Assembly: GCA_011959285.1 (NCBI GenBank)
Contig: BLLW01000028.1
Location: 1 to 45,075 of the forward strand
Length of the DNA stretch: 45,075 nucleotides
Source of the DNA: Lachnospiraceae bacterium
Lineage (GTDB): Bacteria > Bacillota > Clostridia > Lachnospirales > Lachnospiraceae
Reading direction: 5' to 3'
In this document: positions 26,464-34,608 of the stretch, piece after piece
How positions within the stretch are numbered: position 1 is the first letter of the stretch
Layout of the letters: each line of letters starts with the position of its first letter
Notes under the pieces: generated by a model
What the model was told of the DNA's origin: nothing
The model's input: the letters and a program-made list of their open reading frames with translations, nothing else
Database searches by the model: none
Translations under genes and position numbers: made by a program

Positions 26464-27879
26464 TTACATCTGTTCATTTTCTGTTTCGTTTTCTTCTGAT
26501 TTTATCTCTTTTTCGTCTTCCAGTTTCTTCTCGGGAAGCTTTTTTACAAGAACACTTTTGATCATTCTGTTTTTTACCTGTATAATCTTAAAATGATATC
26601 CGTCCACGTTAATGGAAAAATCCTCATCTTCCTCATCCGGAATCTTATCCATCTTGGAAATCATAAAACCATTTAAGGTCTCAAACTCCTGCTCATTAAA
26701 AGAAATTCCAAACCGTTCTTCTAATTCTTCAAGAGGCGTAATTCCTTCTATGATATATTCATCAGCATTTTCTGTCTCTTCGATATGCTCCTCTTCTTCA
26801 TCATATTCATCCATAATATTTCCCACGATTTCTTCCAAGATATCCTCCATGGCAACCAGTCCTGTTGTTTGTCCATATTCATCCACCACGATCACCATCT
26901 GGGTTTTGGTATGCTGCATGATCTGAAACAGCGCGTCTATATTTTTGGTCTCCGGTATGAACATGGTCTCTCTTACAAGACCTTCTATGTCCCCCACCAT
27001 AAGCCCCATATTTCCTTCTTCCCTGTGGGCACGCATGGCGTCCCTGAAATGAAGGATTCCAATCACATGGTCGATATTCTCATCATACACCGGAAACCTG
27101 CTCTTGCTCTCACTGAGCATATAGTCAAGCGCATCTCCTAACATCATATTCCTATCGATTCCCAGAATATTTGACCTATGAGTCATGATATCCTTTGCCT
27201 CTTTGTCGCCAAACTCAAAAATATTGGTGATCATCTCTGCTTCCGTTGCCAAAAGCACACCCTGCTCATGTCCTTCATTGACCATGGATATGATTTCTTC
27301 TTCTGTCACATCCTCTCCACTTTTATCTGCATGAATGCCCAAAACCCGCAGAATCCCCTTTGACGTCACAGACACAAGACCTGTTACCGGACTAAAGAGC
27401 CGGGTGATGCAATAAATCAGATTGATACACGCATAGGACCATTTTCCTGCATAGCGCACGCCCAGCCGTTTGGGAATCAACACGCCGAAAGTCAATAATA
27501 TGTACAGAAGTACCGCTCCTGCAAGGAAAAGCGCCACGGCAGAAACCACCGCAGGCGGTATCACAGAATCTGACAATTTCTCCATGACGCCTCTTTCTAT
27601 AAGCCGCCCTGCCACTCTGCCGAAGACCCGTAAGAAAAATGCTCCCATGACCAGATTAATCAACGTCACCACAAGCTGAACCGTATTGATATACTGCTCT
27701 GGGCTTACTGCGATCTCATAGAGCCGTCCTGCTTTCTTATTTCCTGTCTCTTCAAATTGCTCTGATAACTCCTTTGCATTCAGCTCCTTGACTGCCGCGC
27801 CAAATCCATAAAAAAGCATGTCGGTAAAAAGCAACACAAAAAAAACAATATAACTGGCCGTAGGCCCGCCGTCCTCCAT
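26464..27879 (-). CDS. CNNM/HlyC-CorC type transporter with CBS domains
   Basis: A 471-residue membrane protein. An N-terminal DUF21/CNNM domain with about four hydrophobic segments (to about residue 190) is followed by a CBS pair (DIMTHRSNILGIDRNMMLGD, then MFIPETKNIDALFQIMQHTK, with VIVVDEYGQTTGLVAMEDIL) and a C-terminal CorC/HlyC domain (YIIEGITPLEEL...NGFMISKMDKIP). The family is tied to magnesium or cobalt transport; the hemolysin name is historical. AAGGAG lies 8 bases before the ATG at 27879; a longer frame to 27909 would cross a clear promoter leader. It probably starts the operon that goes on to yebC. Confidence 0.92.
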   Translation of the reverse strand: MEDGGPTASYIVFFVLLFTDMLFYGFGAAVKELNAKELSEQFEETGNKKAGRLYEIAVSPEQYINTVQLVVTLINLVMGAFFLRVFGRVAGRLIERGVMEKLSDSVIPPAVVSAVALFLAGAVLLYILLTFGVLIPKRLGVRYAGKWSYACINLIYCITRLFSPVTGLVSVTSKGILRVLGIHADKSGEDVTEEEIISMVNEGHEQGVLLATEAEMITNIFEFGDKEAKDIMTHRSNILGIDRNMMLGDALDYMLSESKSRFPVYDENIDHVIGILHFRDAMRAHREEGNMGLMVGDIEGLVRETMFIPETKNIDALFQIMQHTKTQMVIVVDEYGQTTGLVAMEDILEEIVGNIMDEYDEEEEHIEETENADEYIIEGITPLEELEERFGISFNEQEFETLNGFMISKMDKIPDEEDEDFSINVDGYHFKIIQVKNRMIKSVLVKKLPEKKLEDEKEIKSEENETENEQM

Positions 27880-27914
27880 TCTTCTATCTCCTTTTGTACA
27901 AAATATCACATTAG

Positions 27915-27943
27915 ACTATATCATTTCCTGTTCTTATCGTCAA
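27915..27943 (-). promoter_or_regulatory. Predicted sigma-A promoter for the CBS-protein operon
   Basis: Minus-strand TTGACG (27943-27938) and TATAGT (27920-27915) with a 17-base spacer; five of six positions match in each. It sits between mazF and the CBS-protein gene, about 36 bases before that start codon. Confidence 0.7.
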
Positions 27944-27956
27944 GGTCTGCATTGGC

Positions 27957-28316
27957 TTACATATATGTACCCAGTTCAAGACTGACCATGAGCCCGCGGT
28001 TCACCTGTCGCATGATATCTTCATCTAAGTGGCATACCTTGTCTTTCAGACGCTTTTTATCTATGGTTCGGAGCTGTTCTAAGAGAATGACAGAATCCTT
28101 CACCATATCATATCTCCCTGCACTTAATTCTATGTGCGTAGGCAGCTTTGCCTTATTCATCTTAGATGTAATCGCCGCACAGATTACCGTTGGACTGTGT
28201 CTGTTCCCCACATCATTCTGTATAATCAGCACCGGTCTGATGCCACCCTGCTCTGACCCCACCACCGGTCTTAAATCTGCGTAATAAATATCCCCTCTTC
28301 TCACTTCTTCACACAC
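27957..28316 (-). CDS. mazF: MazF/PemK-type mRNA interferase
   Basis: Endoribonuclease toxin, 119 residues at its longest. The sequence [20 protein letters not shown], then [22 protein letters not shown] and [13 protein letters not shown], is close to the EndoA/NdoA pattern. The frame opens with a GTG at 28316, but this codon directly abuts AAGG; a GTG at 28304 is 11 bases from AAGGG and gives the usual 115-residue length, so it may be the real start. It follows alr as in Bacillus, where the antitoxin gene ndoAI lies between; here only 75 bases separate them and no antitoxin frame fits. The toxin therefore looks orphaned at this locus. Confidence 0.93.
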   Translation of the reverse strand: MCEEVRRGDIYYADLRPVVGSEQGGIRPVLIIQNDVGNRHSPTVICAAITSKMNKAKLPTHIELSAGRYDMVKDSVILLEQLRTIDKKRLKDKVCHLDEDIMRQVNRGLMVSLELGTYM

Positions 28317-28391
28317 CCTTCATTTCAACAATAGGATATTTTCAAGTCAATAAGTAGTATAACCGTATTGTCAGAAGGTATTCAGATGCAG

Positions 28392-29600
28392 TTAAAAATC
28401 CTTATAGTATTCCTCTATGCACAGGATTTCCCCGCCTTTTTTATAGATTCTCGGCACACGCTTGCCGATATCACATGCAAACTCATAATTGAATCTGCCG
28501 GAAAGAACGCCTAGTTCCTCCATTGTGATTTGCTCATCTCCATCACATCCAATCAGCGTCACCGTATCCCCCTGTGCCGCCCCCGGGATATGCGTCACAT
28601 CTATCATAAACTGATCCATGCATACCCGCCCCAAAATAGGCGCTCTTTGTCCATGTACCAGTACAAATCCTTTTCCTGACAATCCTCTGGGATAACCGTC
28701 CCCGTATCCAATGGGAATGGTAGCGATCCGCATCTTTTCTTCTGCAACAAAGGTACTCCCATAGCTCACTCCAGTGCCTTTTTGTATTTCCTTTATATAT
28801 ACAATGGTGCTGTAGAGGGAAAGCGCTGGTGCAAGTCTTACAATATCCTTCTGCACCTGGTTAGATGGCAATAATCCATAGAGGGTTATGCCTGCCCTCA
28901 CCAGATCCATATTTGCCCTTGGCAGCTCTAAGATCCCCGCACTGTTCGAACAATGCTTTAAGGGAATTTCTCTGCCGGTCCTATCCTTAATCAACGCAAG
29001 GAACTGTTCAAATAATATGATCTGACCTTCTGCCGCCGACTTATCTGCCTCATCGGCTCTCGCAAAATGGGTAAAGATTCCCTCCACTTCAATTCCATCC
29101 GTTTCAAAAGCCCTCTCCACAAAGCAAACCCCTTCTTCATCTGCCCGTACACCGATTCTGCTCATCCCTGTGTCCACTTTGATATGAATCTTTGCCTTCT
29201 TATGAATCCCCTTCTTTTCAAGACGTGCGGCGGCATCTGAGAGTTCTCTCAACGTGTCATACCGGAAGACCGCCATCCTGACCTCTTCCTGTATCAGTTT
29301 TTCATAGCTATATGGGAAGGTATAGCCAAGAATCAGAATGGGTTTAGAAATCCCGGCATCTTTAAGCAGACATGCCTCTTCCGCTGTCGCCACTGCAAAC
29401 CCATGAAGGAACGCAAGGGGTTCCAGTTCCCGCGCAATGGGCACAGCCCCATGACCATATCCATCTGTTTTAATCACTGCAATCATCTCTGTTTTAGACG
29501 CAATATTTTTTTTCATATTCTCCATATTGTATCTGATTGCATCCAAATCTATTTCCGCATAAACTCTCTTAAGCCTATAGATGATATCCTCTTTTTTCAC
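28392..29600 (-). CDS. alr: Alanine racemase
   Basis: PLP enzyme converting L-Ala to D-Ala for peptidoglycan. The 402-residue length is typical. The PLP-binding Lys is Lys44 in AVIKTDGYGHGA. The second catalytic residue (Tyr) lies in GVSYGSTF, and RVCMDQFMIDVTH and GYGDGYPRGLSG are also family segments. The first codon is GTG at 29600, preceded by GAGGAAG at good spacing. It follows the NAD(P)H-hydrate repair gene by 47 bases and precedes mazF, the common Firmicute order. The C-terminus CDIGKRVPRIY is intact. Confidence 0.97.
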   Translation of the reverse strand: MKKEDIIYRLKRVYAEIDLDAIRYNMENMKKNIASKTEMIAVIKTDGYGHGAVPIARELEPLAFLHGFAVATAEEACLLKDAGISKPILILGYTFPYSYEKLIQEEVRMAVFRYDTLRELSDAAARLEKKGIHKKAKIHIKVDTGMSRIGVRADEEGVCFVERAFETDGIEVEGIFTHFARADEADKSAAEGQIILFEQFLALIKDRTGREIPLKHCSNSAGILELPRANMDLVRAGITLYGLLPSNQVQKDIVRLAPALSLYSTIVYIKEIQKGTGVSYGSTFVAEEKMRIATIPIGYGDGYPRGLSGKGFVLVHGQRAPILGRVCMDQFMIDVTHIPGAAQGDTVTLIGCDGDEQITMEELGVLSGRFNYEFACDIGKRVPRIYKKGGEILCIEEYYKDF

Positions 29601-29647
29601 CCTGCTTCCTCTATTCCTCTGCCCTTGCAGACTGTATTTTAAACCAT

Positions 29648-31162
29648 TTATGCCTCCCTCATCACAAAGGAAAGCTTATTAAGCATATCCGACGCAGTCA
29701 TTCCATAACGTCCCTCTTTTAAAGATGCCTCTTCCCCGGCAAGGCCATGTAGGTATACCCCTAGGCATGCCGCGTCAAAAATCTCCTTCTTTTGCGCAAG
29801 CAGTCCTCCGATTATGCCTGCCAGCACATCACCGCTGCCTGCCCCTGCCATTGCATCATTCCCGGACGTATTAATATAAACCTCTCTTTTTCCATCCTGC
29901 GCAACCATTGTTACAGCATCCTTCGCTGCCACCACGCAGTGGAGTTCTTTAGCAAGTGCATAAACCAGCTCTTCCCTGTGCTTTTGATATTCCTCTATTA
30001 AGGTACCTGTAAGACGTGCCAGCTCGCCTGGGTGAGGCGTTATGACCAGCCTTCCCGTTCCATATCCTGCAGCAAGCATACGCAGATTTTCATGCGCGGC
30101 AATCAGATTAAGCGCATCTGCATCCAGCACAAGAGGACCGGCTGCCTCTTCCAAAATATATTTCAGCAATTGATACGCGCTTTTCTTCATTCCCATTCCC
30201 GGACCTGCAACTATGACATCTGCCCAGTCTATAGACTTTTCTAACTTTTCTTTGTCAGGTTCCTCATCAAAGGTATAGAGCATAGCTTCCGGAACCGCAT
30301 TCTGCAGGATTTCCCTATTGCAGGAAGGCGTTATAATTTTGACCATGCCTGCACCGGTTTTCAGAATACTTCTCCCGCACAAAATGCATGCTCCTCCCAT
30401 ATCCTGACATCCCGAAAGGAGCAGTACCTTTCCGAAAGTGCCTTTATTTCCGTCCGGTCTTCTTTTAGGAAGAAGCTCTGCTACATCGCTCCTTTCATAA
30501 CAAAACGCTGCCGGAGGCTCCTTTCCAAACGACTGCCGGGTAATCCCGATATCCTTGACAATCAGTTCTCCCGTATACTCTCTTCCCGGATACAAAAGAT
30601 GCCCTCTTTTTGCAAATGCAAAACTCACCGTAAGATCTGCCCGTACCGCACTGCCTAAAATGCTGCCGGTATCTGCACAAATCCCTGAAGGTATATCCAC
30701 ACTTAAAATAACAGCCCCTCTTCTTCCGCAGGCATTGATTTTCTCTATAACATCATAATATATGCCCTCAACGTTTCTGGATAACCCGATTCCAAACAAA
30801 GCATCTATAACCATATCATATTCTTTCATCTCAAAATTGCTCTGTATGGAAAACCCTGAATTTTTGAGGATAGCAGCCTGGGCTTTTGTTTCAACACTCA
30901 TTTTTGCTTGGTTTCCTGCCATAAAAAAAACAACTTCCGAGCCTTTAAATGCTAACAATCTGCCAATTGCAAGCCCGTCACCCCCATTATTTCCGCATCC
31001 TGCCGCAATCAGCACCTTCCCAGGTACATGCCCCTTCCTTAAAATCACCTCCACTGCCGCAAGCGCAGCACGTTCCATAAGAACCATTGAAGGGATACCA
31101 ATCCGATCACTGGTATCCCTGTCATATGCTTTCATTTCATGTGCTTTCAATACATATTTCAT
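29648..31162 (-). CDS. nnr: Bifunctional NAD(P)H-hydrate epimerase/dehydratase
   Basis: Repairs damaged nicotinamide cofactors: the N-terminal YjeF-type epimerase converts R-NAD(P)HX to S-form, and the C-terminal ADP/ATP-dependent dehydratase restores NAD(P)H. About 504 residues. The N-half has the AAGCGNNGGDGLAIGR loop and DALFGIGLSR; the C-half has NKGTFGKVLLLSG, VVAGPGMGM, ITPHPGELARLTG and NDAMAGAGSGDVLAGIIGGL, all family features. The ATG at 31162 is preferred over a TTG at 31171, which is too close to the GAGG site. It lies in the rex operon, a sensible place because Rex senses the NADH/NAD ratio. Confidence 0.95.
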   Translation of the reverse strand: MKYVLKAHEMKAYDRDTSDRIGIPSMVLMERAALAAVEVILRKGHVPGKVLIAAGCGNNGGDGLAIGRLLAFKGSEVVFFMAGNQAKMSVETKAQAAILKNSGFSIQSNFEMKEYDMVIDALFGIGLSRNVEGIYYDVIEKINACGRRGAVILSVDIPSGICADTGSILGSAVRADLTVSFAFAKRGHLLYPGREYTGELIVKDIGITRQSFGKEPPAAFCYERSDVAELLPKRRPDGNKGTFGKVLLLSGCQDMGGACILCGRSILKTGAGMVKIITPSCNREILQNAVPEAMLYTFDEEPDKEKLEKSIDWADVIVAGPGMGMKKSAYQLLKYILEEAAGPLVLDADALNLIAAHENLRMLAAGYGTGRLVITPHPGELARLTGTLIEEYQKHREELVYALAKELHCVVAAKDAVTMVAQDGKREVYINTSGNDAMAGAGSGDVLAGIIGGLLAQKKEIFDAACLGVYLHGLAGEEASLKEGRYGMTASDMLNKLSFVMREA

Positions 31163-31177
31163 TTCACACAAGCCTCA

Positions 31178-31804
31178 TTACTTTCTGCCGCCATCCGGAT
31201 TCTCGATTTTATACTTCGTATCAAACAGATTGATCACGTCTGCCCCAAAAATATCATGCATATAAGAATAGAGTTCCTGATTCACCGTTTCCTTTTCCTG
31301 CTTTAGAATCAGCTTCTCCTTCAGTTCTTCCTTCACTTGTGCAACCCACTTGGTGATTTCTTCGATATCCCTTTCGTTTTCTTTGAGCCTGTCATAGCAT
31401 ATTTCCATAGTCATCAACATCAGTTCCTTATTGACCTTGTCGATCTGCCTTGGAAGTTCTAATAACTCATCCTCATACACTGCAATCTTCTGATTACACT
31501 CTCCCATAAGGCGTTTGCTCTCATCCGTCTTCTTTCTCGCTCTTGCATCATTTCCTGAAGAAGCCTCGCTTGCATTTTCCATAATTCCCTGCATCAGTCT
31601 TCTCTTCAATTTCTTGATCTCTTTGATCTCTGTATTCGCCTTGCCCTGCTTCTTTAAGAGTTCGTTCAATTCTTCTTCCCGTTTTTTTAACCGCTTATTG
31701 GGTTCTGCCTGCGTAAACAGTTTATGCCATTTATTATCCAGTGTAAGGATTGGTATCTTTTTGCTTGCCAGCGCAGGTTTATATATATCGTCTGATCTTG
31801 ACAT
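31178..31804 (-). CDS. Hypothetical coiled-coil protein
   Basis: A 208-residue soluble protein that I do not recognise. From about residue 38 to 180 it is very rich in Lys, Glu, Leu and Met with heptad-like spacing (KRLKKREEELNELLKKQGKA; NKELMLMTMEICYDRLKENE), so long coiled-coil helices are likely. The N-terminal segment KIPILTLDNKWHKLF and the C-terminal FGADVINLFDTKYKIENPDG look like short non-coiled caps. GGAGG lies 7 bases before the ATG at 31804, which is preferred to the ATG at 31810. It is encoded between rex and the NAD(P)H-hydrate repair gene. No function can be assigned. Confidence 0.75.
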   Translation of the reverse strand: MSRSDDIYKPALASKKIPILTLDNKWHKLFTQAEPNKRLKKREEELNELLKKQGKANTEIKEIKKLKRRLMQGIMENASEASSGNDARARKKTDESKRLMGECNQKIAVYEDELLELPRQIDKVNKELMLMTMEICYDRLKENERDIEEITKWVAQVKEELKEKLILKQEKETVNQELYSYMHDIFGADVINLFDTKYKIENPDGGRK

Positions 31805-31827
31805 ATGCATACCTCCGTGATTTTCTT

Positions 31828-32490
31828 TTATAGATTACTTTTAGGTGTCTTTGCCGATTCGCTTTCATACTGGTTTATGTTATAAGCCAGCTTCATCAGA
31901 CTGTCCGACAAATGCACATTTTCTACCTGAATTTCCCTGGGAACATTTAAATCTACATGGGCAAAATTCCATATACCCTTAATTCCGTTCTTTACCAATT
32001 TTTCAGCCACCCCTGCGGCTTCCCCCTTAGGTATGGTAAGGACGGCAATATCAATTTCATTTTGCTTTACAAAAGATTCCATCTCCTCCATAGGCTTAAT
32101 TTCCAGATTTCGTATTTTTTTGCCGTAAAGCGCTGGATTTTTATCAAATATCCCTTTAAACAAAAAGCCTCTTCTCTCAAAGTTCATATAATTTGCCAGT
32201 GCCTGCCCCAGATTTCCTGCGCCGATGATGATCAGGTTATGGGTCTTCTCAAGTCCCAATATCCTGCCGATTTCCTCATAAAGGTATTCCACCTTATACC
32301 CATATCCCTGTTGCCCAAAACCACCAAAATTATTAAAATCCTGCCGAATCTGGGATGCTGTGACCTTCATTAGATCACTCAGTTCCTGGGATGAGATTCT
32401 TTCGATTCCTTCGTCCTTAAGCTCCCCTAAATACCGAAAATACCTTGGGAGCCGTCCAATCACAGCCTGTGAGATTTCTTTATTGTCCAC
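31828..32490 (-). CDS. rex: Redox-sensing transcriptional repressor Rex
   Basis: A 220-residue winged-helix repressor released from DNA by NADH. The N-terminal part (SQAVIGRLPRYFRYLGELKD, then VTASQIRQDFNNFGGFGQQG, about residues 44-63) is the DNA-binding domain with the recognition helix, and the Rossmann domain shows the NAD-binding loop IIGAGNLGQALANY. The length and the final domain-swap helix are normal. The start is GTG at 32490, with GGAGG 8 bases upstream. Divergent from the ABC-F gene; a palindrome between them may be its own operator. It is the first gene of a run with cofactor-repair and cell-wall genes. Confidence 0.96.
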   Translation of the reverse strand: MDNKEISQAVIGRLPRYFRYLGELKDEGIERISSQELSDLMKVTASQIRQDFNNFGGFGQQGYGYKVEYLYEEIGRILGLEKTHNLIIIGAGNLGQALANYMNFERRGFLFKGIFDKNPALYGKKIRNLEIKPMEEMESFVKQNEIDIAVLTIPKGEAAGVAEKLVKNGIKGIWNFAHVDLNVPREIQVENVHLSDSLMKLAYNINQYESESAKTPKSNL

Positions 32491-32562
32491 CCGGATTGCC
32501 TCCTGTTACGCATGCGCATCACGTGCACACCGCATACGCTATATAAATTTGATTATAAAAAT

Positions 32563-32591
32563 AATATATAACACTGTTAAAATAATGTCAA
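32563..32591 (-). promoter_or_regulatory. Predicted sigma-A promoter for rex
   Basis: Minus-strand TTGACA (32591-32586, perfect consensus) and TATATT (32568-32563, five of six) with a 17-base spacer. It is about 73 bases before the rex start codon, and its -35 box forms one arm of the central palindrome. Confidence 0.7.
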
Positions 32592-32603
32592 TTCATTGAC
32601 ATT
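32584..32603. promoter_or_regulatory. Palindromic operator, candidate Rex site
   Basis: Perfect 8-4-8 palindrome AATGTCAA-TTCA-TTGACATT. The half-site spacing (7-bp core half, 4-bp gap) is that of Rex operators (TTGTTAA-N4-TTAACAA), with two of seven bases different. The same bases serve as the -35 boxes of two divergent promoters, so a bound dimer would block both. The palindrome might also arise just because two consensus -35 boxes face each other. Confidence 0.5.
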
Positions 32604-32624
32604 CCCTTTTATCATCTGTAAACT
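32596..32624 (+). promoter_or_regulatory. Predicted sigma-A promoter for the ABC-F gene
   Basis: Plus-strand TTGACA (32596-32601, perfect) and TAAACT (32619-32624, four of six) with a 17-base spacer, about 69 bases before the ABC-F start codon. It is placed back to back with the rex promoter. Confidence 0.55.
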
Positions 32625-32634
32625 GTTACTGTCA

Positions 32635-32657
32635 CTGTTTTGCTGCTTATAAAACAG
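32635..32657 (+). other. Leader hairpin upstream of the ABC-F gene
   Basis: A 7-bp stem CTGTTTT/AAAACAG with a 9-base loop in the short leader. The leader (about 60 bases from the predicted start site to the ATG) is too short to hold a typical leader-peptide attenuator of antibiotic-induced ABC-F genes. Confidence 0.4.
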
Positions 32658-32692
32658 CGTCATGCACCAGCTTAACGAAAGGAATGATCACT

Positions 32693-34606
32693 ATGATTTT
32701 ATCATGTCAAAATATTTCAAAGGCATTTTCTGAACAGCCTGTGCTGTGTAATGTTTCATTTCATATCGAAGATTACGATAAAGCCGCTATTGTGGGCATA
32801 AACGGCGCCGGCAAGACTACCCTTTTACGCATTATCGTCGGGGAGCAGTCTGCCGACGAGGGAATGGTTTCCCTCGCCAAAGGAAAAACTTTGGGGTATC
32901 TGGCTCAGAATCAGGATGTAAACAGCAATCATACCATCTATGATGAGCTCCTTAGTGTCAAATCGGATATTATCGAGATGGAACGCAAAATCCGCCAGAT
33001 CGAACTTTCCATGAAGCAGGCGGAAGGAAAAAGCTTAGATGAACTGATGGAAACCTATACCCGGCTCACCCACGCCTTTGAGCTTGCAAACGGCTACGCC
33101 TACAAGAGTGAGATCACAGGAGTCTTAAAGGGACTTGGCTTTCTGGAAGAGGAATTTTCCAAGCAGATTTCCACCTTATCCGGCGGACAGAAGACCCGGA
33201 TTGCCTTAGGGCGGCTTCTGCTCCTTAAACCTGACCTTATCATTTTGGATGAGCCTACCAACCATCTGGACTTAAATTCCATCGCCTGGCTGGAAACCTA
33301 TCTGCTCAACTACAAGGGCGCAGTTCTCATTGTTTCCCATGACCGCTATTTCCTTGACCGGATCACCGGGAAGATTATTGAGCTTGATCAGACAAAGGCG
33401 ACCTCCTTTACAGGCAACTATTCTGCCTATGCCGTAAAGAAAGAACAGCTGCGTGCCGCCGAATTAAATGCCTATCTCAAGCAGCAGCAGGAAATCAAGC
33501 ACCAGGAGGAAGTGATTGAAAAGTTAAAGTCCTTCAATCGTGAAAAATCCATAAGGCGGGCAGAAAGCCGGGAAAAAATGTTAAGCAAAATCGAAGTTTT
33601 AGATAAGCCCACCACAGCACGCACGGATATCCATATGACGCTGACCCCCAGATGCATAAGCGGCAACGATGTGCTGCACATAGAAGGTCTTGCCAAATCT
33701 TTTGGAAAGCAGACGCTTTTTGCCGATATGGGTATGGATTTAAAGCGCGGGGAACATGTAGCCATTATCGGCGATAACGGCACCGGCAAAACCACCATTT
33801 TAAAAATCATTAATAACTTGATAGACGCTGACGCCGGCGCCATCACCTTAGGCACGAATGTACATATCGGCTACTATGACCAGGAGCATCACGTCCTGCA
33901 TATGGAAAAAACGCTGTTTGAAGAAATATCCGATGCCTATCCTTACTTAAACAACACAGAAATCCGCAGCACCCTTGCCGCCTTCCTTTTTACCGGCGAG
34001 GACGTTTACAAGCGAATTGAAGATCTAAGCGGCGGAGAACGGGGACGGGTATCCCTTGCAAAGCTTATGCTTTCAGAGTCCAACTTCCTGATTCTGGATG
34101 AGCCTACCAACCATCTGGACATCACCTCCAAGGAAATTCTCGAGGACGCTTTAAATGCTTATGAAGGTACGGTCCTTTATGTGTCTCATGACCGTTATTT
34201 CATCAACCGCACCGCCAGCAGGATTTTAGAATTATCTGGCGGCAGGCTGACCAGCTATCTGGGCAATTACGACTATTATCTTGAAAAGAAAACCGCTTCC
34301 GGCGAAAAGAATCTTTCGCAGGAAAGCGCTTCCAAAAAGGATGCCCCTGCCTCTGACACGAAACTGGACTGGCAGGCACAAAAAGAGATGCAGGCAAAAG
34401 CCAGAAAAAGGGAAAATGACTTGCGAAAGTGTGAAGAATCCATCACTTCTTTAGAGGAACAGCTCTCAGAGATTGAAAACAGCATGAGCCAGCCCGATGT
34501 AGCGACGGATGTGGCGAAACTGCAAGAATTGACAAAGCGGCAGCAGAATCTGAATGAGAAGCTGCTGCCGCTGTATGAGCAATGGGAATTGCTTTTAAAT
34601 GAATGA
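32693..34606 (+). CDS. ABC-F family ATPase
   Basis: A 637-residue soluble protein with two ATP-binding cassettes and no membrane segment. The first cassette has GINGAGKT (35-42), LSGGQKTRIALGRLLL and ILDEPTNHLD; the second has GDNGTGKT (360-367), LSGGERGRVSLAKLML and ILDEPTNHLD. A charged linker joins them, and a C-terminal coiled-coil arm (about 530-637) is rich in Lys, Glu and Gln. Members act on the ribosome. The C-terminal arm and overall layout resemble YdiF/Uup-type housekeeping factors; I would not call resistance. The ATG at 32693 has AAGGA 9 bases upstream, and an earlier ATG (32684) abuts it. It is the only gene on this strand and ends 2 bases from the icd stop. Confidence 0.93.
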   Translation: MILSCQNISKAFSEQPVLCNVSFHIEDYDKAAIVGINGAGKTTLLRIIVGEQSADEGMVSLAKGKTLGYLAQNQDVNSNHTIYDELLSVKSDIIEMERKIRQIELSMKQAEGKSLDELMETYTRLTHAFELANGYAYKSEITGVLKGLGFLEEEFSKQISTLSGGQKTRIALGRLLLLKPDLIILDEPTNHLDLNSIAWLETYLLNYKGAVLIVSHDRYFLDRITGKIIELDQTKATSFTGNYSAYAVKKEQLRAAELNAYLKQQQEIKHQEEVIEKLKSFNREKSIRRAESREKMLSKIEVLDKPTTARTDIHMTLTPRCISGNDVLHIEGLAKSFGKQTLFADMGMDLKRGEHVAIIGDNGTGKTTILKIINNLIDADAGAITLGTNVHIGYYDQEHHVLHMEKTLFEEISDAYPYLNNTEIRSTLAAFLFTGEDVYKRIEDLSGGERGRVSLAKLMLSESNFLILDEPTNHLDITSKEILEDALNAYEGTVLYVSHDRYFINRTASRILELSGGRLTSYLGNYDYYLEKKTASGEKNLSQESASKKDAPASDTKLDWQAQKEMQAKARKRENDLRKCEESITSLEEQLSEIENSMSQPDVATDVAKLQELTKRQQNLNEKLLPLYEQWELLLNE

Positions 34607-34608
34607 TT

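Noticed and set aside
28317-28391. Hidden mazE antitoxin gene between alr and mazF
   Set aside because: Only 75 bases, too short for an antitoxin.
32693-34606. Antibiotic resistance ABC-F gene
   Set aside because: The leader is too short for a typical inducible attenuator, and the C-terminal arm looks like housekeeping YdiF/Uup types; the sequence gives no support for resistance.
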